Shown: in pieces, positions 1 to 15,032 of the stretch
Layout of the letters: each line of letters begins with the position of its first letter
How positions within the stretch are numbered: the first letter of the stretch is position 1
DNA from: Zantedeschia hybrid cultivar
Taxonomy: Eukaryota > Streptophyta > Magnoliopsida > Alismatales > Araceae
Reading direction: 5' to 3'
Assembly (NCBI GenBank): GCA_030544215.1
Contig: JARZZO010000013.1
Span: forward strand, 49,185,196-49,249,195
Length of the DNA: 64,000 nucleotides
Program-made: the position numbers and the translations under genes
The notes under the pieces: model-generated
Databases searched by the model: none
What the model saw: only the letters and a program-made list of their open reading frames with translations
Told to the model about the DNA's origin: nothing

Positions 1-665
1 ATAGAGCAGCTTAGGATTACTTTTTTTTTATCTTATTTTTCATTTTTTATGGGATATAGGTGGGAATAATCATGGCCTACTTTGTGATGATTGGGTTCAG
101 CCAGATATAGTCAAAATCTTCCAATCCATATCGACATGGCCCGGGCTGATCCTGATGCAGGACAGCGGGGGAGAAAGGGAAAGGAGGAGGAGGAAGAGAG
201 GGAAGGGGAGGGGTTACCGGCATTGCACCGGCAGTGGAGAGGATCTTCTCGGCATCCAATGGAGGAGGAGGATTTAGGGTATCTCACTCAAGGAAGAACT
301 TCATCACGGAGGCTGCATGACTTCAAAATCTTACAAATTTCTTCATTATCTCTCAAAAGAGGGATTACATCACTATTTAAAGCAAAGCTAACTCAAACCC
401 TAAGCCAAATGACCTAAATACCCCTAATTCAAAATAAACGATTTAAACTTGACCTAAAAATCTTAAAAAAAATACATCAAATGGGACAAATAAAGTATAC
501 AAACGTTCTTGGCTTTGCTTCCTCCACATTTGGATCCCCATCATTCTCCCCCTGTTCGAGTTTTGAAGTGAGTCAATATATATGAGAAATGATGATAATA
601 GTATATGTAGGACACAACACTAACACCTCTTGGATTATCATGCACAGGAATGACTCAACTGGAGG

Positions 666-798
666 CATGGATGGCAATACCGGTATCGGTGGGTATCGGT
701 ACGTACCGGCCGATACTGGCCCGGTACCGGCCGATACCCTTTAAACCATGGGTACTGGTGCCGGCCGATACCGGTATCGGCCGGTACTGCCAACCATG
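666..798. mobile_element. hAT-type MITE, 133 bp
   Basis: The terminal inverted repeats are CATGGATGGCAATACCGG at the left and CATGGTTGGCAGTACCGG read inward from the right (16 of 18 match). Perfect 8-bp direct repeats ACTGGAGG flank it at 658-665 and 799-806, as expected for hAT. Almost the whole element is made of CCGGTATCGG/CCGGCCGATAC palindromic units, so it can fold into one hairpin. It is inserted in the interior of the copia-type element. Confidence 0.8.
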
Positions 799-2730
799 AC
801 TGGAGGTGGGAAGCGTGCCTCAATGTCGCCCCAGATCGATCAATATCATATGGGCTGATGTTGTCTTGAATGACCTGCAGTTAATTGACCACATTCTTAA
901 TCGTCTCTTTCGTCTTTGGCTCATCCTTCTCAACGAGGAGGAGATCATCATCTACTACAGACATCTCAAACTCGACCTCTCTTAAATACTCATCTTTTAG
1001 CACTGGATCGGCTTCATAATGTACCTCCTTCATTTAGTTTTCATATTCCTCGATCATCGCCAGGTCGGCCTCGTAGACAACCTCCTTTGGTTTGGTCAGT
1101 ATGGCACAAACGCTCTGAATGTCATTCTTTAATTGGGTCCAATCATGGTTCAACTCACTCTTGAAGTTGATCCAATCACTCTTTAAGTTGATCCATTCAA
1201 GGTCTTCAGACAAACCCCGATGCTTGCTCAAGTAGTTAGTAGCCATCGTCTCACGAAGCGTGCCACGTAAGTAGAGGAGTCCGAAAGTCAATATGCAAAT
1301 CAAGGTGGCAGGTGCGGGCCTTAAGACGCGTGAACGAACGTATGCATGGCGCGTGCAAGTGCAGCACGTAAATGGTTCATGTCAACGGCGTCAGCATGCT
1401 AGACGAGTTGGCTTCGTTATAAGGAAGTCGTTGGCACAATCAATTTGCAAAACAGAGTCTGAGACGGCCTCAAATGGCAAGCCCCAAATTTTCCGTAAAG
1501 TGTGCAAGGATGGCATGCAAAATGATGCATTATTGGCCGATGAGGCATGAACCGAGGTCAGACTAACTGAGACAATCCCAACAACGCGAACAGCACGCGA
1601 ATCGGATCACGGACGAGTCCGCAATGCTGGCAGTGTGATTGGACCCTTAATGCACCCCCAGTGCACTGTAGCGAACCAAAGCGCGTCCTACTTTGGACCT
1701 GGTATAGACCAAGGTGAAGCCTGGATGGGCCAAAGGGTCCCAAGTGGTTCGGACCACCTTATTGACCTAGGTTGAACCACTTCCCCACCTGAGCCAGACC
1801 ACCTTAAAGAGGAAGAAGAAGTAGGCGGTTGAACTGGTTCAACTGAACCATTGCCTTAAGTTATTGGATCCACCCGATGTGTCCAAATCTTGTAGCTTCA
1901 AAGAGAACGGGTCGGAGCGGATAGGGGTCTTCTTCTCCACCCGAAGGCCACCTACCTGCCCTAGCTAGCAACAGGAGTAGGAAAGGGCGGCGGCAATGGG
2001 AGGGATGGGCACATGGCGAGGCTAAACAGTGCCACACTACATGGACGCGGCGATGGGCGGGAGCGCACAATCAAGCCCAGGCAACAACACGATGGCAGCT
2101 GGTGCCCTCGATTGAATCGGCAGTGGCGGGTTGGGGCGGCAAAGATGCTAGCAAGGGCTAACGGCAACGACACTGGCAGGAGGCCGATTCCTTCCTCTTC
2201 AACCTCTTATTCTTCTTCTTCTTCTTCTAGAGATCAAGAACTGGAGAAGGAGAAGGGGATCGGGTGAAGGAGAAAGAGGGGTGCGAGTTACTGTTCATCA
2301 TGAATAGTAACCACGATATTGTAGTACCTACGCGAAGAGAGAAATATAGACAGAGAGAGAGAGAGAGAGACTAAGGGAGAAGGAGATCGAGAGAGGGAAA
2401 AGCAGCAGGTGAGACGAGTGGGTTGAGGGACGGTCATAGGGAAGGTGAGAAGCGGCAACGGCGACGTGGGGATCTGGTCTGGGCTCTAATACCTAATTGA
2501 TGCAGGCAGCGGGGGAGAAAGGGAAAAGGAGGAGGAGGAAGAGGGGGAAGGAGAGGGGTTACCAGCATCACACCGGCAGTGGAGAGGATCTTCCCAGCAC
2601 GCACTAGAGAAGGAAGATTTAGGGCATCTCACCCAAAGAAGAAGTTCATCACGAAGGCTGCATGGCTTCAAAATCTTTCAAATTTCTTCATTATCTCTCA
2701 AAAGAAGGATTATATCACACTACTTAAAGC

Positions 2731-3092
2731 CAAGGTTTGCCGTATCGTACCGGATCGGACCGACTCGTACGAGTCGACTCATATCTGGGCTGACCCAATC
2801 CTTTGATACGCACCGAGTCGGACCGGATCGTGCTGACTCATACATGTTTAATGGAATGTTTTAAGTTGATTTTCTCCTATTTGATAAGTAGAATTATATT
2901 TCTATATCAATTAATATGATATATTTCTCTAAAATGAGACTTAAACTCATTAATTTTAACACACAACTCATTGATTTTAACACTCATTGACTGGACTCAT
3001 ACGACTCGTACGTGTCGGCCCGAGTCAGATCAGTATCATACCGTATCTGGGAAGATACGATCCGATACGGATCAGCGATACGGCGAACCTTG
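2731..3092. mobile_element. hAT-type MITE, 362 bp, in the right LTR
   Basis: The left end CAAGGTTTGCCGTATCG and the right end read inward, CAAGGTTCGCCGTATCG, form a 17-bp inverted repeat with one mismatch. Perfect 8-bp duplications CTTAAAGC lie at 2723-2730 and 3093-3100. The left LTR of the same retrotransposon has the unoccupied site near 374-385, so the insertion came after the two LTRs were made. The subterminal regions repeat GGATCGGACC/GAGTCGG-like motifs, and the centre is AT-rich. Confidence 0.87.
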
Positions 3093-3283
3093 CTTAAAGC
3101 AAAGCTAACTCAAACCCTAAGCTAAATGACCTAACTACCCCTAATTTAAAATAAATGATTTAAACATTGATCTAAAAAATCTTTAAAAAAGAAAATACAT
3201 CAAATGAGCCTCTAATGGGCCAAATAAAATATACAAAAGATTCTTGGCTTCGCTTCCGCCACATTTGGATCCCCATCAGATCC

Positions 3284-5339
<2,056 letters not shown>

Positions 5340-5529
5340 TGTTGGTAGTGGTCTCCTCTCCCTCAGACGTCGTCCTCCTCCCGGCTCCGGCTCTTCCTCC
5401 CCGTTTCCCTCCCCCGTCGGCGTTGTTTTGTTGCGGTGTTGGGCGCGTTCCGTAACGGTTCCAGGGAGCTTTGCTTCGGGTAATGGGGTGGTGATTCCCG
5501 GCAGAGATCCGAATGCCGTGTTAACATAA

Positions 5530-8500
5530 AATAATAAGTTTTACTTGAAGCACCGCTGACTTGGAATAGGTCTTTTAATCCTATTCCGTCATTTAGAACG
5601 TGTACATAGAGTTATCCTCCGTATAGATATATTCTGACGTCAGTAAAAAAATAAAAAAATCTACTCACAAATTATACTCGAACGCTAATCCGTTTCCATT
5701 TAGAAGACACGTCTCTACCCTGCTTCCATCTAAGATCGCATTTGTTTGGTAAATTTTTAAAATATTTTATATCATTCCGAAACTCCTTTCTAGATCAAAA
5801 TCTGCAACATTGGTTCCTTCTCCCAGTTGAACACAACCAATAAGTCTGTTTATTTTTCTCTTTTTCTACGACGACCTATAACATCTTATGAGAGATTTCA
5901 CAGCACACCTTCATGGCCCCTAGAATCTTTGAGAAGGGTGTTCGTAACTAACTTTTAGAGAGCTCACAAAACCTTCCTTCAAGGTATCCTAGATCTCTCA
6001 GTATCTTACTTTTTTGTATTCCTCTCTCTCCCTGTTTGATACCCACTGTTAAAACATCATTTGTGTATACCATATTTGTTGTTTTGTTTACGGGTAAAAC
6101 CTGTTGCACGGACAATTGGTGTAGTCTAATTGAAAAATGGCCAATCCTATTATGTCCCATGTCTTCTTGTTGGCCTATCTTTAATTGTATGATCTTAAAA
6201 AAAAAAAAAAAAGTCTTAATGAACAATAAATTTTGTGGATTTAATTTTTTATTTTTTAAATTTTTTAAGTTGCTTGAGCGAGAATTAAATTATATGAATA
6301 TGTAAGTCAGATTAGAGCTGACCTAAAATCTTTTTTTTTTTGATTGTACAAGCAGTTGATGTAGCAAGTTTTACTCTTTGTTTGTTTATATTCCAACCAA
6401 CTGGAATAATCATGATCTAATCATTCAATCCCTTCTCACAACAAGATAAATGGAGGGGACAAAAGTTTATTTTTTATTACATTGCGTATTGAAAAATTTG
6501 TATTGTGTATGATTAATTTATTATTTTTATTTAAATTTCTCATGAGACAAGAAAGGCCTTGAATAATAACTATTAATTTTATCCATTTTTATTTAAACCT
6601 CTGGCGTGTGCATGTGTGGAGCCCACGAAGGGCTCGTGTGAGGAAGGGGTGGAAAGCCCTTGGTCTGTGTCGTCTTCTTCTTCCCATCTCTCTTCTTCTA
6701 CCATGTCATCCTCTTCCTCTGGACCTCCGAACCCTTCCTCCAATTTCCCCGTCGTCCTTGTTCCCCATCAATTACTCAATAATACAATAAATTCTTCCAT
6801 GCAATACTCGGGAATTTCAGATACGGAGCTATATCTCAGTTATAATATCATAACATATTAACAGGCCTGTCACAGATCGCAAATGCACAAATTTGACAAA
6901 TTCAACAGAAACACATACGGTACATTTTCAACTAGATCAATGTTATTATATCTTTTACCACTTTTTTCATGATACTTATTGAAAGTTATTTGATCACTTG
7001 ATCAAAAAATTCTCATTATATATATATATAGAGTTAAATAAACGCACTATCACGCGTGTAAGTACGGGAGAAATATGATTATTCTTTATTGATAATGAAT
7101 ATAGTAAATTCACACAAAGATTGTCTTAAAATGAAGTATTTTATTTGTAAAAAAAAAATCAAGATATGATTGGTAAAGATTAGTATTATTAGAGCTTGAT
7201 AATGTTATTCTTTATTTGATTTTAACAATAATGATAATGTTAGGAATTCAAAACATCCCTAACATAAAATAATTTCTCTTTGAAGGAATTACTTTTAGGT
7301 CCAACGAATAAAATACCAATATTATATATTAGGTTAAGGAAATTCAAAGTATATTCCTGTAGGTTATGTCACGTGTATTAACTTAATTAGTTGTTGTCAC
7401 CTAGTTACATCAAAATACAGATAGCCAATGGGTATATTACTATATTATGCAATGAAAAAAATCTTTAGACCATAAAATAGATTGTTGCTAAAACATAAAT
7501 AGTTAATTTGCAATTACTTATTAATCCCATGGCATCTTAACATTCGAGCAAGTATCTTTCAGTGGCAATAAATTTATCTGGTAATTTAGAAGACCAATGT
7601 CCTATCCGTTATTTTTTTCCCCTTTCTACCTTTTCGTCATGCTCTTCATCACTTGGAATGCCTGGCTTTTCTACTCTACTTTTCAAGTTGGAAAGTAGAC
7701 AATACGATGACGACAACAACAATGAAGGGAATGCAAAAATCAGATCTAGAACAAAAAAATTAGTTCTTAGCTAAATCATACTTAGCTATATTAAAAAAAA
7801 TCAATCTACATCTATACTTTAGCCAATACTATAATCAGGACATGGGGCAAATTACGGAGAATCCGGGTGCAGAATTAACGAGGAGGTTCCTCTCTTTTGT
7901 ACATCTTTCATTTCTATATTTTGTAGTAAGAAGAGTTAGGGTACAGATTAATGGGATTCCTCTCTTTTGTACATCTTATTCTCTTTTGTAAGTCTTTCAC
8001 TTTTTACATTTTATAAAATTTTATATTATGCAGAATCTGGCAAAATCTAAAAAATTATTTTTTCCAGACGTTTAGGCAACAAAACAAAAGGATACAAATA
8101 TCAGTAACAACTAAAGACAGATAAACATGGAGAGAGAAAATGATGGGCTAGAGAGAGACATACATATTTAACTTGACTTATACGAATTAAAAAATCTATT
8201 TATTCAAATATGATATTTTTCCGTGCATCGCATGAACATAGAGCTAGCAGAATTTTAATCTTTGATTGTTTTTGGTAATTTACCAGAAACCTATTTTAAA
8301 ATCACATTTGGGCCTGATTTCCTAATTAAGATGTTAGGGCAGCGTAGGAATAAAAAAGACCCTTCCAATTTATGATTGCTAAATCAATCACATGGCGGGG
8401 AATCCATTGCAAAGTCGGTAGATCCATCCAATTAATTGCGAAATGAATGAAAGTAGATTTAAAATTCTCAAACTCCCGATAAATGGAGAATACCCACTGG

Positions 8501-10285
8501 TTGCAAGACATGGATAAAAGTAGATTTTTAGGTTTTAATTCAGGAATCTACCTTAACAAATATTTCACGAAAATTATCAACCATGAGATTTTGAGAATTT
8601 AAAATGCTGCAGAAATTCCAAAATGGTTTTAGTTTTTGGGATTCCTTAGAAGCGAAAAGCACGTGACTTGGTCTGATTAGTTATTCAATAGAAACATAGG
8701 CTAGTTTTTGGGAGTCAACCTTATAAATACCTAAAGGAATGTAACAAATATGGTTGAGCCGATAAAAGTTCACCTAACCGCTAACCAAGTATGGTGTGAC
8801 CATGGGCTTTACATTTTATGCAAACAAGTGGAACTTTAGAATTCAAAATCAAACATATGGTCATCATTAGGCATAAAAAGGGAGAGCTAGAAACTTGCGC
8901 ACCATTAACCACATATGCATACAGAAATAATGATGGCATAGATAGTGCCACGAGAGCGCTTTGTATAGCTTACCAAATATTAATGAATATTCTTGTTGAG
9001 TAATGATTAAGCCCAATGGAAAACTATTGTTATTTGGTATGGCTGGAGGTAACATAGACTACACACAATGCATACATGGAATTGTTTTAATATATGTGGT
9101 TGGTTGCTTGCAAAGGACTCGTCAACATGAGCATTTTTAAAGAAGCATAAAAAAATATTGTTTTTAGACAGAAATCAAATGCATGGCGAGTGCTTCCCAT
9201 GTGCATACATAAAAAGATAAAGGAGAAAATAGAGAGAGCAAAGGAAGAAATTGAGAACAGTCTAACAAGGATCTATGAGTCTCCATGCTGAAAATTGACC
9301 GTGCTTATTGGAAAATTGAAAATAAAATGACAGACTATGGATCCATCTATAAGTGTGATAAAAAGTAAAGCTTTTGGATGTATGATCAAACGAATGATTG
9401 GTCATACGATGAAAAGACAGAGCAAATAGAAAGGGGGAGAGGAGTATTTAGTTGCCTAGAATTCGTGATTCTTGATGTCGGCAATGACCAAGCGCAAGGC
9501 AAATTGGGGGTAACAGCAAAAGAAATTTTAGATATCAATCGATATGAATAGATTCATTTTTTAGACAAAATCAAAGAACACGGGCATACCTATACGTCCT
9601 GCTAACAAGATCAACATCTGGAGTGGGTTGCCTTTCATAGTCTAGACTCTAGAGAAACAAGTTCCTTAGTCCGTAAAGAAAAGAAGACCTCTCAACTTCC
9701 AAAATTAATTTTTACTTCTTGAGACAATGAAATTAACAGGTCATAGACAAATGTGTGAGCTTATATTTATATATGTTGGCAGATAATGATGTTTTACTTC
9801 TAGTAAGGGAAGGGGAAAGAGATGTAGCAGTTGTGTCGTCTAGAAAATTTTGAAAAAATCAAATAAAAATGGTCTGCCATAACTCCCATGCACCAGCAGC
9901 AGACGGCATGTTGGGGTTAGTTAACGGAAGGGAAAGGGAGCAAAATTTGCCTAAGTGGGGGTCTATGGGGGTTCAAAGCTGCGGTAGGCGTTGAGCACAT
10001 ACTGTAATTAAATATATATGCCCTGTCGTATCACCTTCAATCAATTTTAGTAAATGCTATGCCTAGATAATCAGATATACTTTGTTGATAGTCTACTTGC
10101 TAGTACATGCATGATCCGTCATTATGTGAAAGCTATGGAGAAAATAATTCCTATTTCATCGTCACCATAAACATAAACCCATTATCCCTCTATCAAAGTT
10201 TTGCTTACGATTTGAAAGAGCAAAACCAAAAGAAACGGATAAAGATTTCTGGCAACTTTGGCAATTTGATTCTAACCCCCATCTA
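5530..10285. other. AT-rich intergenic DNA with old repeat debris
   Basis: No supported gene is seen upstream of SEC23 in this stretch. Open frames are short and AT-driven. A remnant of an LTR end is described separately at 6605-6770. Repeated poly(T)/poly(A) runs and an AT microsatellite near 7018-7030 are the only other structures noticed. Confidence 0.6.
6605..6770 (+). repeat. Fragment of a copia-type LTR end
   Basis: The segment is recognisably similar to the last ~190 bases of the LTR at 58776-59284: a GCATGTGTGGAGCCC start, an AAGCCC block, CTTCTTCC-rich sequence and a final CATCA followed by ATT. No primer-binding site follows it, so it is a broken or solo remnant. Confidence 0.5.
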
Positions 10286-10613
10286 GGGGTTGTATGTTTT
10301 AGTGTAAAACTTTGTAAATTATCGATTTCAAAATCATTGGTTTTAAAACAAGTAAATTATTCTTGTTTTAAAATCAAGAAATACTTGTTTGATCGTTTGT
10401 AAAATAAAACAAGAGAGATACTTCAATTTTCTTGTTTTAATTTACAGTAAGTCTTTACTGTAAACCAAAACAGAATTGGACTGTCAGGTGGGCAGACAAG
10501 GTCCAAACATGATTTTACTTTATATTATTTTACATCATTTCAAACAACTGAAAATACTGTGAAATAAAATAATTATTTCAAATTATGTTGTTTTACGTTA
10601 AAAAAACAACCCT
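10286..10613. mobile_element. Possible Tourist/PIF-type MITE, 328 bp
   Basis: The left end GGGGTTGTATGTTTTAGTGT and the right end read inward (AGGGTTGTTTTTTTAACGT) form an imperfect inverted repeat of about 25 bp. The trinucleotide CTA flanks both sides (10283-10285 and 10614-10616). PIF-type elements usually duplicate TWA, so the class is uncertain. Confidence 0.5.
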
Positions 10614-10616
10614 CTA

Positions 10617-11579
10617 ATGTATGAAGGTGCTAATGGAAATCATCTAACGGGTATGAAAGTATGCCTTTGAAAGCCAAAGACTTTTCTAACAGCCTGCTAC
10701 TGGTTATCACAACCCCGGCTCTGAAAAATGGACATTTTCTTGCAAAGTGAAAATACATGCAACATAGCAATACAAACGAAAATGTGTATGATAAAACAAA
10801 TGGAGGAAACCCACCACCATACGGTCCATGGTAGCCGTTGTAAATGACGGCAACACAGCTAGGACTCTTTACTATGAGAAGATGGAAGAGCAAAGGAGGG
10901 AAAAAAATGATCGAACCAGAGTAAAGACAGCACAAAAACCGGACGAACACAGCACAATAAGAACCGGACCGAACGAAAAAATCTTACTGTCACTTCTAAT
11001 AGGTTTATAGATAAACATCTTTAATAAAAACTATTTGAGCAACTACTGACGTAGCAAAGATAATGGTAAAAACATGGCATAATAATACTTTTGTTTTAAC
11101 TATCTTTTATCTGATACAATCCTAAATTGTTTGAAGAACATCTTGCTAACTCTGCAGCATACATAGCAGATTTCAAGGTTTCCTAATCCATATTGACTTC
11201 GGGAGATTCTTTACAAAACAATGGGAAAATTGCCAACTATCAAATAAATGCTGCAGACACAATCAAAGTAATCATTTCTTCACAATTATTCCAACTAAGT
11301 GATAAACTTAAAATTTATGAACGCCCAAAATTACTTTTAAATAGAACTAGTTGCAATCCAGTGCGATACACAGAAAATTAACAGATTTGAATAAAATAAT
11401 GATAATTAATATAAGTGAAGCTAATTTTTACTCTTTGTGAAGGAATAAAAAATAATTATGAAAGAATATATGTTTAGAAATACTATCGTTTATTTCCGTG
11501 AATATTAGATTAGTTGTCTGGTAAATATTAAAAGTTCATAACCATTTTATTCAATTGAAATATGGGTTGAGAGAGAAAA
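10617..11579. other. Intergenic, nothing recognised
   Basis: The open frames of about 60-105 codons here (for example 10630-10950 on the minus strand) show no family resemblance and have AT-driven composition. Confidence 0.5.
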
Positions 11580-12840
11580 CTAAAAAAATAAAATGAAGGT
11601 TATTATTATTATCATATGAGATTATACCAATAAATTTGTGTTGAAATATGGATTGAGAGAAAAATGAGGGGCTGATCTCGTTAATAACAAAATTGATTAT
11701 TATTATCCTAGGAGACTATCTTAATAATGATAGTAAATATCAAAATTTATTATTATTAGTTCAAGAGACTGCCCCAATATTAACAACAACAACAACAACA
11801 ATAATAATATGAGTGAGAAAAGTGAGACACAGACTGGTCTCGTTAATAATAATAATAATAATAATAATACTTTCAAAAATAATAATAAAACGAAAATAAA
11901 TTATTATTATCTCATGACACTACCTCAATAATAATAATAATAATATCAAAATTAATTATTATTATCTCAAAAGATTGCAACAACAACAACATCAACAATG
12001 ACAACAATAATAATATAGGAGAAAGAAAAAAATAGGAGATAAAAATATTAATAAGGAGAGAAAAAAATGTAATAGAGGAGAAAGAGAGATAATAATAACA
12101 ATAAAATACTTTTAAAATAATAATAATAATATCAAAATAGTTATTATTATCCTGTAGACTGCCATAATAATAATAATAATGTCAAAATTAGTTAATATTA
12201 TCCCAAGAAATTGCAACAACAATAACAACAATAATAAAAAACGGAAAAAAGAGGAGATATAAATATTAATAGGGGGAGAGAAAAATGTGAAAGAGAAGAA
12301 AGAGAGTTAATAATAAATAATAAATAATAATAATATCAAAATTAGTTATTATTATCTCATAAGACTATCATTTTGATATTAATTTTGATCATAATAATAA
12401 TATCAAAATTATTATTATTATCACATGAGACTATCCCAATAATAATGATAATAATATAATACTTTTCATAATAATAATAATATAGTACTTTTCATCATCT
12501 TTGATAGAAATAATAATAACAATAATATTTTTAATAATAATAATATTATTAAAATTAGTTATTATTATCTCATAAGACTATCTTAATATTTTTATTAATA
12601 ATAGATAATAATACCAAATTAGTTATTATTTTCCTATGAGACTACCTTAATAATAGTAAGAAGAAGAAAATAATAATATTTTTAAAATAATAATAATATA
12701 ATAACACTTTTCACTATCTTAGGTGATGATGATGATTAATAATAAAATATTTTAAATAGTAATAATACTATCAAAATTAATTATTATTATCTTTTAAGAC
12801 TGTCCTAATAATAATAATAATAAGGGACAGAAAAAATTAT
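11580..12840. repeat. Degenerate TTA/AAT array with a recurring core box
   Basis: About 1.3 kb is dominated by ATT/AAT triplets. It is more than a simple microsatellite. A core of the type TTATTATTATC, then CATGAGACTATCC, then AATAATAATAA recurs at least eight times, for example near 11695, 11900, 12140, 12345, 12405, 12555, 12620 and 12780. The flanks of the core are complementary, so each unit is an imperfect dyad. Purine-rich spacers (GGAGAGAAAAAAATG type) recur between some units. Confidence 0.8.
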
Positions 12841-14000
12841 AGTATATAAAAAGCTTTTATTATTATACATAAGAAAATTTTGTCACAAAGAGAGGGCCGA
12901 GAGAGAGAGAGAGATGAGATATACAGGGTACACTAACGATCTGATTATTCAAGTGATTATTACCGTACCGGATGGTTAACATATAGTCTTTTTAAATTGA
13001 TACCATAATGAATACGATCACATATTTATTTTAGGTCCACACTGAATTTGACTTCTTTGCATTCCTACTCGCAAGGCTGACTGGTCCAATTGGGAGACTT
13101 GAGAGATTCGAATCCCAATTGTTTCTCAAAAATTTGGACCTTATAACTATTATGCCATTTGAATTTCAGATTGGATGACTGCAACAGTAGTAATTTTTTA
13201 TTTTTTAAATTTTTTTAAGTTGACTTCACCATGTCCGATATGTCTTTTACATGTCAATCTCCGATTAGACGACCCAAAAAAATTCAAAAGATCTAAATCA
13301 AATCCAATGAACAATGATTGATTTTTTAAATTTTTTTAAGTCGCTAGATCAAAGATCAAACTGTACGAACACATTGAACATAGTGAAATCGACTTTAATT
13401 TTTTAAAAAAACCTTTATCATCTTTTTGTGACACACCCAATCCGGTGCCACAACTTGTTGTACTGCAGCGCCTTAAGGCTCGATCTGTTAGTAGTGGAAT
13501 AGAATCAAGATGAACCAGTATAAAGGCCCGAACCAGATTTTGTTGCCGTGCCTAATTCCCTCAATTCCCTAAATTTTACTTGAAATTTTTAATTTTTTCA
13601 ATTTTTCTAATTCTACTCTTTATTCTATTCTTTATTCTACTCCTTTCTATCAAATTATTTGAAATAATATTTTAGATAAAATACTAACAACTTATCAAAT
13701 CAAAATACCACTTATTTCTGGTTAAAAAATCGCTAAAATCTTATTCTAATATAAACAATTCTACAAACAAAGTGAACTTGAGGATCCTATATTAGACCAG
13801 ACCACCATCTTGCATCTCCTCATATTGCCTCCGTTAATAAAAAATATTGCCGTAGATTTAAAAGCAGAGATAATAAACTTTTCAACGAATAATAAACTTT
13901 TCAATCTGAATTCGACTCTGCCGTATAATATCCAAATTCTGATAATAATTCAAATACTTAATTATTTCAACTTTGTCTAACTTAACAACTTGAAAATTTT
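12841..14000. other. Intergenic; possible LTR start near 13427
   Basis: No gene is seen. TGTGACACACCCAATCC at about 13427 resembles the start of some plant LTRs, but neither a matching end nor a target duplication was found. Confidence 0.35.
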
Positions 14001-14298
14001 ATTATTTGTATAATTCATGAATATCTTAAATTAAAATTAATAAATATTCAAATTATAAGCATGTAAATAAATTTTAAACAACTTAAATACTTTGTTAAAT
14101 ATACTTTAAATAATAACAAATAACTTAACCAATTTATCTAAATAAATATTATTATTTGTATAATTCATGAATATCGTAAATTAAAATTAATAAATATTCA
14201 AATTATAAACATCCAAATAAATTTTACAACTTAAATACTTTGTTAAATATACTTTAAATAATAACGAATGGCTTGAACAATTTATCTTAATAAATAAA
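14001..14298. repeat. 150-bp AT-rich tandem duplication, two copies
   Basis: ATTATTTGTATAATTCATGA starts at 14001 and again at 14151. The copies run in register to about 14298, differing at scattered positions plus a small indel in the second. No coding content. Confidence 0.85.
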
Positions 14299-15032
14299 AT
14301 TGTAAAAAATAAGGAATCATAATAAACTTCATTAATTGCTCAACACGCCTTAAACATACTTAAAATATCAAATTACCATTTACTTGAACATATAAAAATC
14401 ACTAAAACTAAAACTTATCAAAATAGATAATTATACAGATATTAGAATATTTCTATCAGATATCTTAACCCGATACGACCGATCGAACGCAGATACATAC
14501 AATCAAAGTCGGTTACCATTCAGATCCATACAGCCCTAACCACACCAGAAACATTACATCTCCGGAATCTACCTCGTCGAGACAAATACCTTCTCATTTG
14601 AAGTGGAACATCGACATATCCAATTGCGTTCTTTTTGAACTTGACGAAAAACGATGAACCCAAAGCCAACTTAGGTTTTCAAGAAACTGTACCGAGTCCT
14701 TCAGTACATCCATAACAATCATATGCATTGCTTTGAAGGCCCTAAAACCCTGCTCATAATAACGTATTCACCACCACCCAAATCCCTCTTAAAATACACC
14801 GTAAAACTTAAATTTTGAACACAGCTAAAATTTTAAACGTCTCACACACGACTGCGGGAGCAATGCCTATAATTTCCACTAGAAATTACAGAACGACTCC
14901 ATACGTGCATTTAATATCCTTTCATTATTTTCTACATTGTCAGAAAACCTTTGTCGACACACTCCACATTTTAGAAGTCAATCCTAAGAATCCAACGTGA
15001 AGAAGAAACCATGACGGCGCTTAGATCATAAC
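14299..15032. other. Downstream flank of FKBP62
   Basis: This segment lies immediately 3' of the FKBP62 stop codon (minus strand) and should include its 3' UTR. No separate gene is recognised; the 61-codon frame at 14815-15000 on the opposite strand has no support. Confidence 0.4.

Larger units (their letters stand above)
153..3278 (-). mobile_element. Non-autonomous copia-type LTR retrotransposon
   Basis: Two LTRs (153-543 and 2498-3278) share the same ends on the + strand, TGATGCAGG and CCCCATCA. The element is flanked by perfect 5-bp target duplications GATCC at 148-152 and 3279-3283. Next to the right LTR, 2481-2494 reads on the minus strand as AGGTATTAGAGCCC, close to the initiator-tRNA primer site TGGTATCAGAGC. 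Next to the left LTR, 544-553 reads on the minus strand as a purine tract, AGGGGGAGAA. The element is therefore on the minus strand and its 5' LTR is the right one. The interior has no reverse transcriptase or integrase; only a short broken gag-like stretch is seen near 830-1300, with heptad-like repeats. This is the layout of a large-LTR-derivative element. It lies where SEC23 intron 2 would run. Confidence 0.88.

Noticed and set aside
13080..13125. tRNA- or SINE-like boxes (TGGTCCAATTGGG and GATTCGAATCCC)
   Set aside because: The A- and B-like boxes are only about 13 bases apart and no cloverleaf can be drawn.
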